A stretch of 64,000 bases of DNA, from positions 1 to 64,000 of the forward strand of contig NZ_RAPK01000013.1 in assembly GCF_003610495.1 (NCBI RefSeq), in the 5' to 3' direction. The notes under the pieces were generated by a model that was given only the letters and a program-made list of their open reading frames with translations, was not told the origin of the DNA and searched no databases. Every line of letters begins with the position of its first letter. Positions within the stretch are counted from its first letter, which is position 1. Source of the DNA: Sinobaca qinghaiensis (GTDB lineage: Bacteria; Bacillota; Bacilli; Bacillales; Marinococcaceae). This document shows, piece after piece, positions 1 to 7,953 of the stretch. The translations under genes were made by a program, and so were the position numbers.

Positions 1-97
1 CCTCCGAAGAGGTCCGCCGGGTGCATGCGCTCGACTTGCATGTATTAGGCACGCCGCCAGCGTTCGTCCTGAGCCAAGATCAAACTCTCCATGAAAG
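1..97 (-). rRNA. rrs: 16S ribosomal RNA, 5' end only
   Basis: The reverse complement carries the universal start of bacterial 16S rRNA: GAGAGTTTGATC, then the GGCTCAGGACGAACGCTGGC block and the TACATGCAAGTCGAGCG block. The gene runs off the left edge, so only about 97 nt of the 5' end are present. The 5' end is placed just upstream of the GAGAGTTTGATC block by analogy with Bacillus and could be off by a few bases. Transcription points away from the origin at about 28 kb, as expected for an rrn operon. Its two promoters lie at 230-258 and 317-345. Confidence 0.97.
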
Positions 98-229
98 TTG
101 ATGCTTAGTTCTTGCTGGTCTTACCTTGCGCAGCAGGCCTTGCCTGCCGCGACTTGTTGTTCGCGCGTTGTTTTCATTCCATTTTCAAAGGACACGTGTT
201 TTTAATGTCGTCTCTTAACGACTTCATAA

Positions 230-258
230 ATTATATCATTTTCGTTCAAAAAACGCAA
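230..258 (-). promoter_or_regulatory. rrn promoter P2 (sigma-A type)
   Basis: On the minus strand a TTGCGT -35 (258-253) and a perfect TATAAT -10 (235-230) are separated by exactly 17 bp. It is the promoter nearer the 16S gene; about 125 bp of leader follow before the mature 5' end. Its position and quality fit the P2 of Bacillus rRNA operons. Confidence 0.85.
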
Positions 259-316
259 TACATAATTGTGATAAAATAATGAACGTTTTTGAGATGTTTT
301 CTCAGCAACGTTTTCA

Positions 317-345
317 ACTATACCATCTCTATTATAAAATAACAA
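317..345 (-). promoter_or_regulatory. rrn promoter P1 (sigma-A type)
   Basis: On the minus strand a TTGTTA -35 (345-340) and a TATAGT -10 (322-317) are 17 bp apart. It lies 87 bp upstream of P2. Tandem P1/P2 promoters are typical of Bacillus rrn operons. The surrounding 98-431 stretch holds no gene: it is leader plus these two promoters plus the terminator of the neighbouring gene. Confidence 0.8.
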
Positions 346-404
346 TAAAAAAAATGCATTACTTATAAAAAAATTTTTTCCTTCTATAGTATCCTACTTT
401 TTAA

Positions 405-431
405 ACTAAAAGCGGACTGTTATGTCCGCCT
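405..431 (-). terminator. Rho-independent terminator after the DUF457 gene
   Basis: On the minus strand a GCGGAC/GTCCGC stem with a six-base loop is followed by a T-rich run. It starts directly after the stop codon of the upstream gene and separates it from the rrn promoters. Confidence 0.75.
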
Positions 432-1304
432 TTATTCAACAGGTATTGATTCAAAAAGCAGTTTCTCTCCATCAAAGTAAAAACGGGGATCGTACACCCC
501 CAGCTGTGTATCATCTTTTGTCACCACTACAAAGGGCGCCCATTCAATCAGCACTTCTGCGCGCTTGTTTTTGTTGAGAAGAGGGTCCAGATCCACTTCT
601 TCCTGGGAATAAAGCGTATCCGTCAATGATTCCCTTCCAAACGCATTATGATTTTTAATAGTTACTATTTCATCTTTTTTACCAATAACATTAAATGAGC
701 CCGGTACAAAACCGGCGGAAAGTTCTACCTGATCAAAATCATCTTCTACTTGGTTAATAATAAAGGTTCCTTGAAGAGCCTGTATAGAAATGTGGAGGGC
801 GGCCAACAGCAGAACGACTTTCCATACCCGGGGAGCAGGAATGCTTTTGTATTTCCATTTAACAATAAATGCCCCGGCAAACAAACTCCAAATAACCACA
901 TCAACAATAGGAAGAAACCCGAGGGCTACTCTTGTGGAACTTAATGGTTCGAACCATCCGGTTCCCCATGCGTTTAAGCCGTCAAGCGTATTATGAATTA
1001 CTACATTGATAAATGCAGCAAAGAAAATCAGCCAGTGCTTTTGTCTCCAAATTACAAAAGCTGCGGCAAAAATCACCAGTGCCCATACAGGGGCCATGAA
1101 AAAAGAATGTGTCAGTCCGCGGTGCCAAAGCAGACCCATAATCTGTCCCGTCTCGGTAAGTCCTGTGAAGACATCGGCATCCGGAGCCTGGCTGGCAGCC
1201 AGACTTGCAAAAAGCACAGAGCGTTTAACTGGTTTTTCAAGGCCTTCTTTATCCATCGCACCATAAGTTGCCATTCCAAAAAGAGCATGTGTCAGCGTAT
1301 CCAT
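432..1304 (-). CDS. Membrane-bound metal-dependent hydrolase-like protein (DUF457 / YfhP type)
   Basis: A 290-residue integral membrane protein. It starts with the characteristic MDTLTHALFG block, followed by a PDAD segment near residue 41, an HRGLTHS block at 61-67 and an HNTLDGLNAWGT block from 104. These His/Asp clusters define the DUF457 'membrane-bound metal-dependent hydrolase' group (YfhP in B. subtilis, YdjM in E. coli). Four or five hydrophobic segments lie between about 30 and 175; the C-terminal 110 residues are soluble. Substrate is unknown, and the enzymatic role is a family annotation rather than something shown here. An AGAGG ribosome-binding site precedes the ATG. It sits between yaaL and the rRNA operon, where B. 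subtilis has bofA. It has its own terminator, so it is probably transcribed singly. Confidence 0.8.
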   Translation of the reverse strand: MDTLTHALFGMATYGAMDKEGLEKPVKRSVLFASLAASQAPDADVFTGLTETGQIMGLLWHRGLTHSFFMAPVWALVIFAAAFVIWRQKHWLIFFAAFINVVIHNTLDGLNAWGTGWFEPLSSTRVALGFLPIVDVVIWSLFAGAFIVKWKYKSIPAPRVWKVVLLLAALHISIQALQGTFIINQVEDDFDQVELSAGFVPGSFNVIGKKDEIVTIKNHNAFGRESLTDTLYSQEEVDLDPLLNKNKRAEVLIEWAPFVVVTKDDTQLGVYDPRFYFDGEKLLFESIPVE

Positions 1305-1410
1305 TTAATACCTCTTCTCTATCAGGGGTAAAGTATGTTCTTGTACTGTACCTTTTCTTTCTATAGAAGAGCAATGTTTTTGCCCCGGTTCGGCTTAGTT
1401 TTATATTCAC

Positions 1411-1442
1411 AAAAAAACAGCCGGGCAAAAGCAGCCGGCTGT
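1411..1442 (-). terminator. Rho-independent terminator of the dnaX-yaaL operon
   Basis: An eight-base perfect stem (ACAGCCGG/CCGGCTGT) followed on the minus strand by seven T residues lies immediately after the yaaL stop codon. Confidence 0.9.
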
Positions 1443-1443
1443 A

Positions 1444-1659
1444 CTATTTATTCTTTTGAAACGACTGCTGATAACGCATTTCTTTTAAAAGAAACATGTA
1501 CTTTGCTTTTTTTATCTTCAAGTAAGCAATCGTTTCGGCAGAAGGATCAAGACTTTTTTCGATAATTAGTTGAAAAGATTCGAATTCATGCTTTAATTCT
1601 TCGGTTTTTGCAGCAAGGCGTTGTTGACCGGCATGATAGATTCTATCTTTTTTGAACAA
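1444..1659 (-). CDS. yaaL: YaaL family small protein (DUF2508)
   Basis: A 71-residue, highly charged, helix-rich protein without membrane segments, matching the small YaaL family that follows recR in Bacillus. Features are a basic N-terminus (MFKKDRIYHAG), a helical middle, and a conserved-looking KIKKAKYMFLLKEMR stretch near the C-terminus. Function is unknown. It lies 54 bp downstream of recR and is the last gene before a strong terminator, so it is likely co-transcribed with dnaX, ebfC and recR. Identification rests on gene order plus overall sequence character. Confidence 0.85.
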   Translation of the reverse strand: MFKKDRIYHAGQQRLAAKTEELKHEFESFQLIIEKSLDPSAETIAYLKIKKAKYMFLLKEMRYQQSFQKNK

Positions 1660-1713
1660 AGAAACGTCCTCCCTTATTGAACAATGCTCATTGAGGGGCT
1701 CTCCGCCGCTGCT

Positions 1714-2310
1714 TTACAGCTCCCGGCGGCCTTCTATTGCTTTAGAAAGCGTCACTTCATCTGCATATTCCAAGTCTCCTCCAACAGGGAGCCCGTGTGC
1801 AATTCTTGTTACCCTCATACCAGAAGGCTTCACAAGCCTTGAAATATACATTGCTGTAGCTTCCCCTTCAATAGTAGGGTTTGTTGCAATAATGACTTCT
1901 TTTACTTCATCATTCTGAAGTCTTTTAATCAGCTCGGGTACTTTAATATCTTCCGGACCGATGCCATCCATTGGAGAGATTGCGCCGTGAAGGACATGAT
2001 ACTGGCCGCTGTACTCACGCATTTTTTCCATGGCAATAACGTCCTTGGAATCCTGCACTACGCATATAATAGATTGATCCCGCTGTTTATCTTCGCAGAT
2101 CCGGCACGGGTCTGTATCGGTTATAAAATGGCAGTTGGAGCAGTAAGTTAAATCACGTTTGGCATGGACCAGAGCTTTCGCAAAATCAAGCACGTCGTCT
2201 TCTTTCATATCCAATACAAAGAAAGCTAAACGGCCTGCGGTTTTCGGCCCGATACCCGGGAGTTTCATAAAGCCTTCAATTAATTTAGAAATTGGCTGTG
2301 GATACTGCAC
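1714..2310 (-). CDS. recR: Recombination mediator protein RecR
   Basis: RecR forms a ring-shaped clamp that works with RecO and RecF to load RecA on gapped single-stranded DNA. The 198-residue length is standard. Visible parts are a helix-hairpin-helix region near 10-30 ([15 protein letters not shown]), a four-Cys zinc site at C57, C60, C69 and C72, and a Toprim domain from about 80 to 175. The C-terminus keeps the [16 protein letters not shown] block typical of the family. It lies 12 bp after ebfC, in the conserved dnaX-ebfC-recR order found in most bacteria, and is probably translated from the same message. Confidence 0.98.
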   Translation of the reverse strand: MQYPQPISKLIEGFMKLPGIGPKTAGRLAFFVLDMKEDDVLDFAKALVHAKRDLTYCSNCHFITDTDPCRICEDKQRDQSIICVVQDSKDVIAMEKMREYSGQYHVLHGAISPMDGIGPEDIKVPELIKRLQNDEVKEVIIATNPTIEGEATAMYISRLVKPSGMRVTRIAHGLPVGGDLEYADEVTLSKAIEGRREL

Positions 2311-2322
2311 CTTTTCCTCCTT

Positions 2323-2637
2323 TTAGAACATTCCAGGCATATTCATTCCTTTTGTAAACTTGCCCATGTCCTGTTCGATCATTTCATCTGCTTTTTTGAG
2401 AGCTTCGTTTGTCGCGGCAAGAACAAGATCCTGCAGCATTTCAACATCTTCAGGATCTACTACGTCCTGATCAATTTCAATATCAACTATACGCTTGTCC
2501 CCAGAAGCAGTAACTTTAATAGCTCCGCCGCCTGCTGTGGCTTCGACAGTCTTATCTTTTAATTCTTCCTGAGCCTGTGCCATCTGCTTTTGCATCTTCT
2601 GCATCTGCTTCATCATATTTCCCATGTTGTTTTTCAT
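2323..2637 (-). CDS. ebfC: YbaB/EbfC family nucleoid-associated protein
   Basis: A 104-residue DNA-binding protein of the YbaB/EbfC family (YaaK in B. subtilis), a dimeric nucleoid-associated protein whose precise role is unsettled. The N-terminus is Met/Gln/Lys-rich ([22 protein letters not shown]), then comes the core with the [15 protein letters not shown] strand and a C-terminal helix ending in the Met/Gly-rich tail NMPGMF. The ORF can start at MKNNMGNMM or a few codons later; I keep the first ATG because a GGAGG-type site precedes it. It sits between dnaX (22 bp) and recR (12 bp), the usual arrangement. Confidence 0.96.
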   Translation of the reverse strand: MKNNMGNMMKQMQKMQKQMAQAQEELKDKTVEATAGGGAIKVTASGDKRIVDIEIDQDVVDPEDVEMLQDLVLAATNEALKKADEMIEQDMGKFTKGMNMPGMF

Positions 2638-2659
2638 TATTTATTCCTCCAATAGTATA

Positions 2660-4378
2660 TTAGTCTTTTATTTCTAAAAGGTCTTCTCCAACCAGCTTAA
2701 TTGCTTCATCTACGAAAGGATCCTTTTCCGGCTCACTTTCCTTTTCTTCGGAAGCAGGCTGCTGGTTCTTATATTCCTGTTTTACTTTTTCCCACTGCTG
2801 ATTCAACAGTGTCACGGTCTCCAGGGACCGGCCTGTTACTTCTTGAATAGAAGATTCTATCGCGTCCCGGAATTTAGTATCAACCATACTGCGGTGCATT
2901 TCGTTTTGAAAAGCCAGGATCAGTTTTTCTCCGTTGGTCGCTACCGGCTTGGCATCGCTTATCCATGCATGGCCCGGCACACTCGTCTGCTTTACTTTCT
3001 GCATAACAGCCGCCCACTGGCCTGTCAGCTCCTGAAGCTTTTCCCGGCTGGCACCTTGAATAGTTTCACGGACTTTGCCATCGTTGCCGAGTGCCTGGCT
3101 TCCGCCGGTTCTCGGCGCTGCTTTTCGTTTCGGAGCCTGGGAAGATGGATTTTCTTCCGTTTTTTCCGATGCTGGCGCTTCTTTTACCTTGTTTAGTTTT
3201 TGTTCAAGCTGCTCTATTTTTTTCTCCAGCCGCTCGTAGGTGTCAGAAGAAACAGAGGATACCTCCCGGCCTTGTGCAGGCTCCGTTCTGCCGGAAGAAA
3301 CATAGGCCGTTTGAATAAGTGCCATTTCCAGAAAAATCTTCGGATGACTGGACCATTTCATCTGCTGAAAATGGGTGTTCAACTCATTTAGTACTTTGTA
3401 TATCCAGGAAAGCTCCGCCTGGCCGGTCAACTCTTTAAATGCATCATCGACCATGACTCTGTCCAGAATTTCATCGACATTAGGTGCCGTTTTGGCAACC
3501 AGCATGTCTCTTAAATAGTATATAACGTCTTCCATGAATCGAACAGGATCTTTTCCATCCTGAATCAGCCTGTCTGCAGCTCTCACTGCAGCAGAAGTAT
3601 CGCCTGCCAAAATGGAACGTATCGTTTCTGCCAGAAAACGCTGGGAAACGGCTCCCGTAATCGCCAGTACATCATCCGATGTAATCGTATCTTCGGCAAA
3701 AGAAGAAGCCTGATCCAGAAGGCTCAGCGCATCTCTCATTCCACCTTCCGCTGCCCGGGCGATAAGCTGAACGGCTTCTTCTTCCGCCGCCCATTCCTGC
3801 TGGGAAATAATATAATTCATCCGATCTGTCAGAGCTTTAGTCGTTATTCGTTTAAAATCAAAACGCTGACATCTGGATACAATCGTTAAAGGAATTTTAT
3901 GTGGTTCTGTAGTAGCCAGAATAAACACCGCATGCTTCGGAGGTTCCTCCAATGTTTTCAGAAGTGCATTAAAAGCGCCGGTGGAAAGCATATGAACTTC
4001 ATCTATAATATATACTTTGTATGAAATATCCCGGGGTGCGGACATGACATTCTCCCGAATATAACGAATTTCATCTACTCCATTATTGGATGCAGCGTCA
4101 ATTTCAATCACATCCACTACGGATCCATCTGAAATACCGCGGCAGGCCCGGCATTCGTTGCAGGGCTCTCGAACAGGGGCATGCTCACAGTTGATCGCTT
4201 TAGCGATAATCTTGGCGGCGCTTGTTTTTCCGGTTCCCCGCGGACCGCTGAATAAGTAAGCGTGTGAAAATTTTTCTTGTTCCAGCGCATTTTGCAGCGT
4301 TTTCGTAATATGTTCCTGGCCCGCCATGTCTTTTAACTGCCTCGGCCTCCATACCCTGTACAATGCCTGATAGCCCAA
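2660..4378 (-). CDS. dnaX: DNA polymerase III subunit gamma/tau
   Basis: The clamp-loader ATPase that opens the sliding clamp DnaN and links the loader to the replicase and helicase. 572 residues, close to B. subtilis DnaX. Visible: Walker A GPRGTGKT at 45-52, a zinc module with C64, C73, C76 and C79, a DEVH Walker B at 126-129, and the SRC arginine-finger motif near residue 169. After about residue 370 comes a tau-like region with a coiled-coil, Lys/Glu/Pro-rich linker and a C-terminal domain. A run of seven A bases occurs in the linker, but I see no convincing programmed frameshift and predict one product. First gene of dnaX-ebfC-recR-yaaL. Confidence 0.97.
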   Translation of the reverse strand: MGYQALYRVWRPRQLKDMAGQEHITKTLQNALEQEKFSHAYLFSGPRGTGKTSAAKIIAKAINCEHAPVREPCNECRACRGISDGSVVDVIEIDAASNNGVDEIRYIRENVMSAPRDISYKVYIIDEVHMLSTGAFNALLKTLEEPPKHAVFILATTEPHKIPLTIVSRCQRFDFKRITTKALTDRMNYIISQQEWAAEEEAVQLIARAAEGGMRDALSLLDQASSFAEDTITSDDVLAITGAVSQRFLAETIRSILAGDTSAAVRAADRLIQDGKDPVRFMEDVIYYLRDMLVAKTAPNVDEILDRVMVDDAFKELTGQAELSWIYKVLNELNTHFQQMKWSSHPKIFLEMALIQTAYVSSGRTEPAQGREVSSVSSDTYERLEKKIEQLEQKLNKVKEAPASEKTEENPSSQAPKRKAAPRTGGSQALGNDGKVRETIQGASREKLQELTGQWAAVMQKVKQTSVPGHAWISDAKPVATNGEKLILAFQNEMHRSMVDTKFRDAIESSIQEVTGRSLETVTLLNQQWEKVKQEYKNQQPASEEKESEPEKDPFVDEAIKLVGEDLLEIKD

Positions 4379-4501
4379 TCCTCTGCCTCCTTTATCGTAT
4401 TTCTTCTATTTTAATTATACCGATTCTATAAATACTTTTCAAAAGATGCTATCCGTTTTTCTTCATTATAATTAATCGCTTTCTTCTATTCAAAGATGAA
4501 G

Positions 4502-4537
4502 AAAAAAGAACCACTCTCAACAGAGTCGTTCTTTTTA
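4502..4537 (-). terminator. Terminator of the SRP RNA gene
   Basis: An imperfect twelve-base stem (AAGAACNACTCT / AGAGTNGTTCTT) with a four-base loop is followed on the minus strand by six T residues. It lies about 12 bp after the predicted RNA 3' end. The other strand also ends in T residues, so it may work in both directions, but no plus-strand gene is nearby. Confidence 0.85.
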
Positions 4538-4548
4538 TCATATGTATA

Positions 4549-4821
4549 AAGCCGTGCACCTTCTGTCGACAATGCTTTCATGCACGTTACCTATGCAGTT
4601 AGCTCGAACCGGGCAGCTCTGCGGCACATAGAAGAGTCCGCTTACTGCTGCTTCCTTCCGGACCTGACAGGATTCACGGGTTTCCATTGCGCAGAACCCG
4701 GTTGTCAACACCACTTACATAGGGCAGGCTGCACAAAAGCATAGCCTCGAGAAGGGATTCAGCCTCGCTATAGCGGATTGCGAGTACAGGGCACCGCTAC
4801 CTCCCCACTTAGCACGGCAAA
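4549..4821 (-). ncRNA. ffs: Signal recognition particle RNA (large, Bacillus type)
   Basis: The SRP RNA pairs with Ffh to target nascent membrane and secreted proteins. The universal hairpin core GTCAGGTCCGGAAGGAAGCA is present on the minus strand (about 4630-4670). The 5' end carries the Alu-domain sequence GCCGTGCTAAGTGGGGAGGT, and the extreme ends GCCGTGC and GCACGGC pair, closing a molecule of about 273 nt. This is the long Gram-positive form with an Alu domain (about 270 nt in B. subtilis) rather than the short 4.5S form. Ends are set from the terminal pairing and may be off by a few bases. It sits between tadA and dnaX, as in B. subtilis. Confidence 0.95.
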
Positions 4822-4825
4822 TTGG

Positions 4826-4854
4826 ATAACATATTCAGGCGCTTTATTGCGCAA
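4826..4854 (-). promoter_or_regulatory. Promoter of the SRP RNA gene
   Basis: On the minus strand a TTGCGC -35 (4854-4849) and a TGTTAT -10 (4831-4826) have a 17-bp spacer. The -10 ends about five bases before the predicted RNA 5' end, the expected distance for a start at about 4820. Confidence 0.65.
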
Positions 4855-4899
4855 CTTTTAGTATATATAGTTTTTCATCGGAACGCAATAGGTTCGGCT

Positions 4900-5067
4900 T
4901 TATTCTTCTGTAGGATTTTCATCTGTTGTTGTCTGTTCTTTTTTTTCTAATTCGGCAATCTTTGCCATAATAATATGCGGCGGCGTATGCATAATGTGCT
5001 CTAAAGGCATATTAAGTTTTTTAGCCAGCATTTGGGCCGTCTCCGCTGAAAATTGATTAGGTGCCAT
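4900..5067 (-). CDS. Small protein, YycC-like
   Basis: A 55-residue ORF starting MAPNQFSAETAQMLAKKLNM and ending in an acidic tail (TTTDENPTEE). A GGGGGA ribosome-binding site sits 4-5 bases before the ATG. The middle segment PLEHIMHTPPHIIMAKIAELE resembles my recollection of the YycC-like small-protein family of Bacillus (about 50 residues, function unknown); this is recognition from memory and not verified. Predicted mostly helical and soluble, no Cys. It lies 17 bp downstream of tadA on the same strand and may be co-transcribed with it. Confidence 0.7.
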   Translation of the reverse strand: MAPNQFSAETAQMLAKKLNMPLEHIMHTPPHIIMAKIAELEKKEQTTTDENPTEE

Positions 5068-5084
5068 GGATTATCCCCCTGTTT

Positions 5085-5627
5085 TTATTCATCGTGTTCG
5101 TTTACTATATCATGATGAATCGTTGAATCCAACTTCTGCTGCTCTCTTCTTTTTAAGCGCTCTGCTTTTTTCTTTTGACGCAGTTCCAGAAAAAAAGAGG
5201 ACAGAGCTGCGCCGCACTCTTTTTCCATTACACCGCTTTCTACAACGGCCTGATGGTTAAAACGCGGTTCGTCCAGCAGATTCATCAGCGTCCCCGCGCA
5301 TCCGGCTTTCGCATCTGCCGCTCCGTAAACCACCCGGACGATACGGGATTGAACAATTGCCCCTGCACACATAGGACAGGGTTCCAATGTAACGTATAAC
5401 GTACAATTTTCCAGGCGCCAGTTCCCCAGTGTCCGGCATGCCTGTTCAATCGCCGTCATCTCGGCATGAGAGCCTGCCTGCTGTTTTGTTTCCCGCTGAT
5501 TGTATCCATACCCGACAATTGACTCTTCTTTTACAATCACTGCTCCTATAGGCACTTCTCCCATAACCCGTGCTTTTTCTGCCAGCTTCAATGCTTCTTT
5601 CATCCAATACGCATCTGTGTGAGCCAT
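5085..5627 (-). CDS. tadA: tRNA-specific adenosine deaminase TadA
   Basis: TadA deaminates A34 to inosine in tRNA-Arg(ACG), giving wobble decoding. It is zinc-dependent and acts as a dimer. The cytidine-deaminase signature is complete: HAE at 54-56 (zinc ligand and catalytic Glu) and PCPMC at 83-87 with zinc ligands C84 and C87. The open frame extends upstream across the tRNA-Ser gene, so the true start is the ATG of MAHTDAYW at 5627, which has a GGGGA-type site; this gives 180 residues, slightly longer than usual because of a Lys/Arg-rich C-terminal extension (KKKAERLKRREQQK). Confidence 0.96.
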   Translation of the reverse strand: MAHTDAYWMKEALKLAEKARVMGEVPIGAVIVKEESIVGYGYNQRETKQQAGSHAEMTAIEQACRTLGNWRLENCTLYVTLEPCPMCAGAIVQSRIVRVVYGAADAKAGCAGTLMNLLDEPRFNHQAVVESGVMEKECGAALSSFFLELRQKKKAERLKRREQQKLDSTIHHDIVNEHDE

Positions 5628-5701
5628 TTCCGTCCCCTTTATTTCCCCTTTTCTTCTATCATACCCAATTTGCGTTTTTCGTGCATCGTCTAATAAAACA
5701 C

Positions 5702-5732
5702 AAAAAAAGCTGCCCTTTAAAAGGACAGCTTT
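5702..5732 (-). terminator. Terminator of the tRNA-Ser gene
   Basis: On the minus strand an AAGCTGTCC...GGGCAGCTT stem with a short AT loop is followed by seven T residues, about 15 bp after the tRNA 3' end. It separates the tRNA from tadA. Confidence 0.9.
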
Positions 5733-5746
5733 GTCATTTGAAATAA

Positions 5747-5839
5747 TGGCGGAGGAGGAGGGATTCGAACCCCCGCGGGCGATGAAGCCCCTGGCGGTTT
5801 TCAAGACCGCTCCCTTCAGCCAGACTTGGGTACTCCCCC
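5747..5839 (-). tRNA. trnS-Ser: tRNA-Ser (anticodon UGA)
   Basis: A 93-nt type II tRNA with a long variable arm. The acceptor stem GGGGGAG pairs with CTCCTCC, CCA is encoded, and the anticodon arm GCGGT-CTTGAAA-ACCGC presents TGA. The T arm contains GGTTCGAATCC. A tRNA-Ser gene near dnaX is also found in B. subtilis. Confidence 0.97.
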
Positions 5840-5907
5840 GAATGGTTAAAAACTTTTTGGCTGACAAGGAATATAATAGCATATACAAAATACCGGTGCA
5901 ATAGAAA

Positions 5908-5940
5908 ATAAAAAGAAAGAGCAATTTAATTTTGCTCTTC
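5908..5940 (-). terminator. Terminator of the opp operon
   Basis: On the minus strand GAAGAGCAA and TTGCTCTTTC form a nine-base stem with an AT-only loop, followed by a T-rich run. It begins eight bases after the oppF stop codon. Confidence 0.85.
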
Positions 5941-5948
5941 CTTCTATT

Positions 5949-6890
5949 TTACGTTAATGCCGCTCCTTGATATTCAGCTAATTCTTCTTCGTTGCACAAT
6001 ACCCAGTGCCCCGGTTTCACTTCCTGAAAGCTTCTGTTTTCATTACTGCCATAGGCTTCAGGATCATATTGAATTCTTTTGCGTGTTCTTTCATGATCCG
6101 GATCCGGCAGCGGAATAGCTGACAATAACGATTTGGTGTAGGGATGGAGTGGATTTTTATATAACTCTTCACTATCCGCCAGTTCCACCAGATTGCCAAA
6201 ATACATGACGCCGATCCGGTCGCTTATATACTTCACCATCGATAGATCGTGGGCAATAAACAAATACGTGAGATTTTTTTCTTTTTGCAGCTTTTTGAGA
6301 AGGTTCACTACCTGTGCTTGTATCGACACGTCCAAAGCCGAAATAGGTTCATCCGCTATAATAAATTCAGGATCTACCGCTAAAGCTCTCGCAATACCCA
6401 GTCTCTGCCTCTGTCCCCCGCTGAATTCATGAGGGTATCTGCTGGCATGCTGTTTGTTCAGCCCAACTGTTTCCAGCAGCTCATATACTCTGTTCTTTCG
6501 TTCTTCTTTCGAATTAACCAGGCCGTGGACATCCAGTCCTTCTGCAACAATATCCAATACTTTCATTCTTGGATTCAGGGAAGAATAAGGATCCTGAAAA
6601 ATCATCTGCATCTGCCTGTTAAAATCTTTTAGATCTTTTTTATTTTTCTTTCCTTGTACGTTTTTCCCTTTAAAGAGCACTTCGCCATCTGTAGCTTCGT
6701 ATAACCTGATGATGGAACGTCCCGTGGTTGATTTACCGCAGCCGGATTCCCCTACAAGACCGAATGTTTCGCCTTTATATATTTCAAATGTCAGTCCGTC
6801 AATTGCTTTCACAATAGTTTTCCGTCCTGTTTTAAAATGCTGTTTTAAATTTTTTACTTCCACTAGTTTTTCTCGCTGGTCTTCTATCAT
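5949..6890 (-). CDS. oppF: Oligopeptide ABC transporter ATP-binding protein OppF
   Basis: One of the two cytoplasmic ATPases driving peptide import through OppBC. 313 residues. Walker A GESGCGKS at 47-54, ABC signature SGGQRQRLGIARAL near 155-168, Walker B with IIADEPISALD directly after, and the H-loop (AHDLSMV) near 212. The C-terminal oligopeptide/dipeptide extension with the NPLHPYTKSLLSAIPLPDP block marks the Opp/Dpp group. Its start overlaps the end of oppD by four bases (ATGA-type junction), so translation is probably coupled. Last gene of the operon, with a terminator right after it. Confidence 0.95.
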   Translation of the reverse strand: MIEDQREKLVEVKNLKQHFKTGRKTIVKAIDGLTFEIYKGETFGLVGESGCGKSTTGRSIIRLYEATDGEVLFKGKNVQGKKNKKDLKDFNRQMQMIFQDPYSSLNPRMKVLDIVAEGLDVHGLVNSKEERKNRVYELLETVGLNKQHASRYPHEFSGGQRQRLGIARALAVDPEFIIADEPISALDVSIQAQVVNLLKKLQKEKNLTYLFIAHDLSMVKYISDRIGVMYFGNLVELADSEELYKNPLHPYTKSLLSAIPLPDPDHERTRKRIQYDPEAYGSNENRSFQEVKPGHWVLCNEEELAEYQGAALT

Positions 6891-7933
6891 TTTAATACAC
6901 CTTTCTTCGCTTTATCAGCCTGCATTCTTTTTTGAACAGAAGGAGGCGGAGAAATGGCGGGAGCTTTCGGATCCATTAACCACGTCGCCGCATAGTGGGT
7001 ATCAGATACTTTGAACATAGGAGGCTGCTCTTCATAATCTATTTTTAATGCAAATTCATTCCTGGGGGCGAACGCATCTCCTTTAGGAGGATAAAGAAGG
7101 TCCGGCGGCGTTCCCGGAATCGCAAAAAGCTCTTCTTCCGAACTGTCCAGGGTAGGCATAGAACCGAGAAGTCCCCATGTATAAGGATGTTTTGGATTAT
7201 AAAAAAGTTCATCCACTGTACCAATCTCTATGATTTTACCGGCATACATTACTGCTACGCGGTCTGCAATATTAGCAACAACCCCTAAATCATGCGTAAT
7301 AAAAATAATGGAAGTATTGGTTTCAGCCTGGATGTCTTTCATAATATCCAATATCTGTGCCTGAATGGTTACATCCAGAGCTGTAGTCGGTTCGTCCGCA
7401 ATTAATATTTTAGGATCGCAGGCAAGAGCTATTGCAATCATTACACGCTGTCTCATACCTCCGGAAAACTGGTGGGGGTACTGCTTCATTCTGATTTCCG
7501 GCTCTGGTATTTTTACCAACTTGAGTATTTCGATCGCTTTTTCTCTCGCCTGCTGTTTATTCATATTTCTGTGTCTGATAAGGCCTTCCATTACCTGGGT
7601 GCCTACTTTCATAGTAGGGTTTAATGACGTCATAGGATCCTGGAAAATCATCGCAAGGTCTTTGCCGCGCACTTTCTGCATCTGTTTTTCGTTTTTCTTT
7701 ACGATATCCTCATTTTCAAACATAATTTCTCCATTTTTAATAAAACCCTGTGGTTCTGGAAGAAGCTTCATCAATGCTTTCGTAGTGACCGACTTTCCTG
7801 AACCGGATTCTCCAACTATAGCCAGTGTTTCTCCTTTATGCAGGTCAAAGGAGATGTCACGTACCGCCTGCACTTCGCCATCATGCGTGTTAAAAGAGAC
7901 ACTAAGATTTTTTACTTCTAATATTTTTTCCAT
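6887..7933 (-). CDS. oppD: Oligopeptide ABC transporter ATP-binding protein OppD
   Basis: The partner ATPase of OppF. 348 residues with Walker A GESGSGKS near 41-48, signature FSGGMRQRVMIAIALA near 165, Walker B ILIADEPTTALD, and an H-loop in FITHDLGVV. The C-terminal NPKHPYTWGLLGSMP block and the CPPAFPLR-like region (DAFAPRNEFALKI) follow, but the Cys residues usual in this tail are replaced (FAPRNEF), so a metal-binding Cys cluster seen in some OppD proteins is absent. Start ATG is preceded by a GGAAGGAAC site. Spaced 20 bp after oppC and overlapping oppF. Confidence 0.95.
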   Translation of the reverse strand: MEKILEVKNLSVSFNTHDGEVQAVRDISFDLHKGETLAIVGESGSGKSVTTKALMKLLPEPQGFIKNGEIMFENEDIVKKNEKQMQKVRGKDLAMIFQDPMTSLNPTMKVGTQVMEGLIRHRNMNKQQAREKAIEILKLVKIPEPEIRMKQYPHQFSGGMRQRVMIAIALACDPKILIADEPTTALDVTIQAQILDIMKDIQAETNTSIIFITHDLGVVANIADRVAVMYAGKIIEIGTVDELFYNPKHPYTWGLLGSMPTLDSSEEELFAIPGTPPDLLYPPKGDAFAPRNEFALKIDYEEQPPMFKVSDTHYAATWLMDPKAPAISPPPSVQKRMQADKAKKGVLK

Positions 7934-7953
7934 CTTTAATATGTTCCTTCCTT

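Noticed and set aside
3200-3240. Seven-A run in dnaX as a programmed frameshift site for gamma
   Set aside because: No downstream stem-loop or upstream Shine-Dalgarno stimulator recognised; Bacillus DnaX is normally one product.
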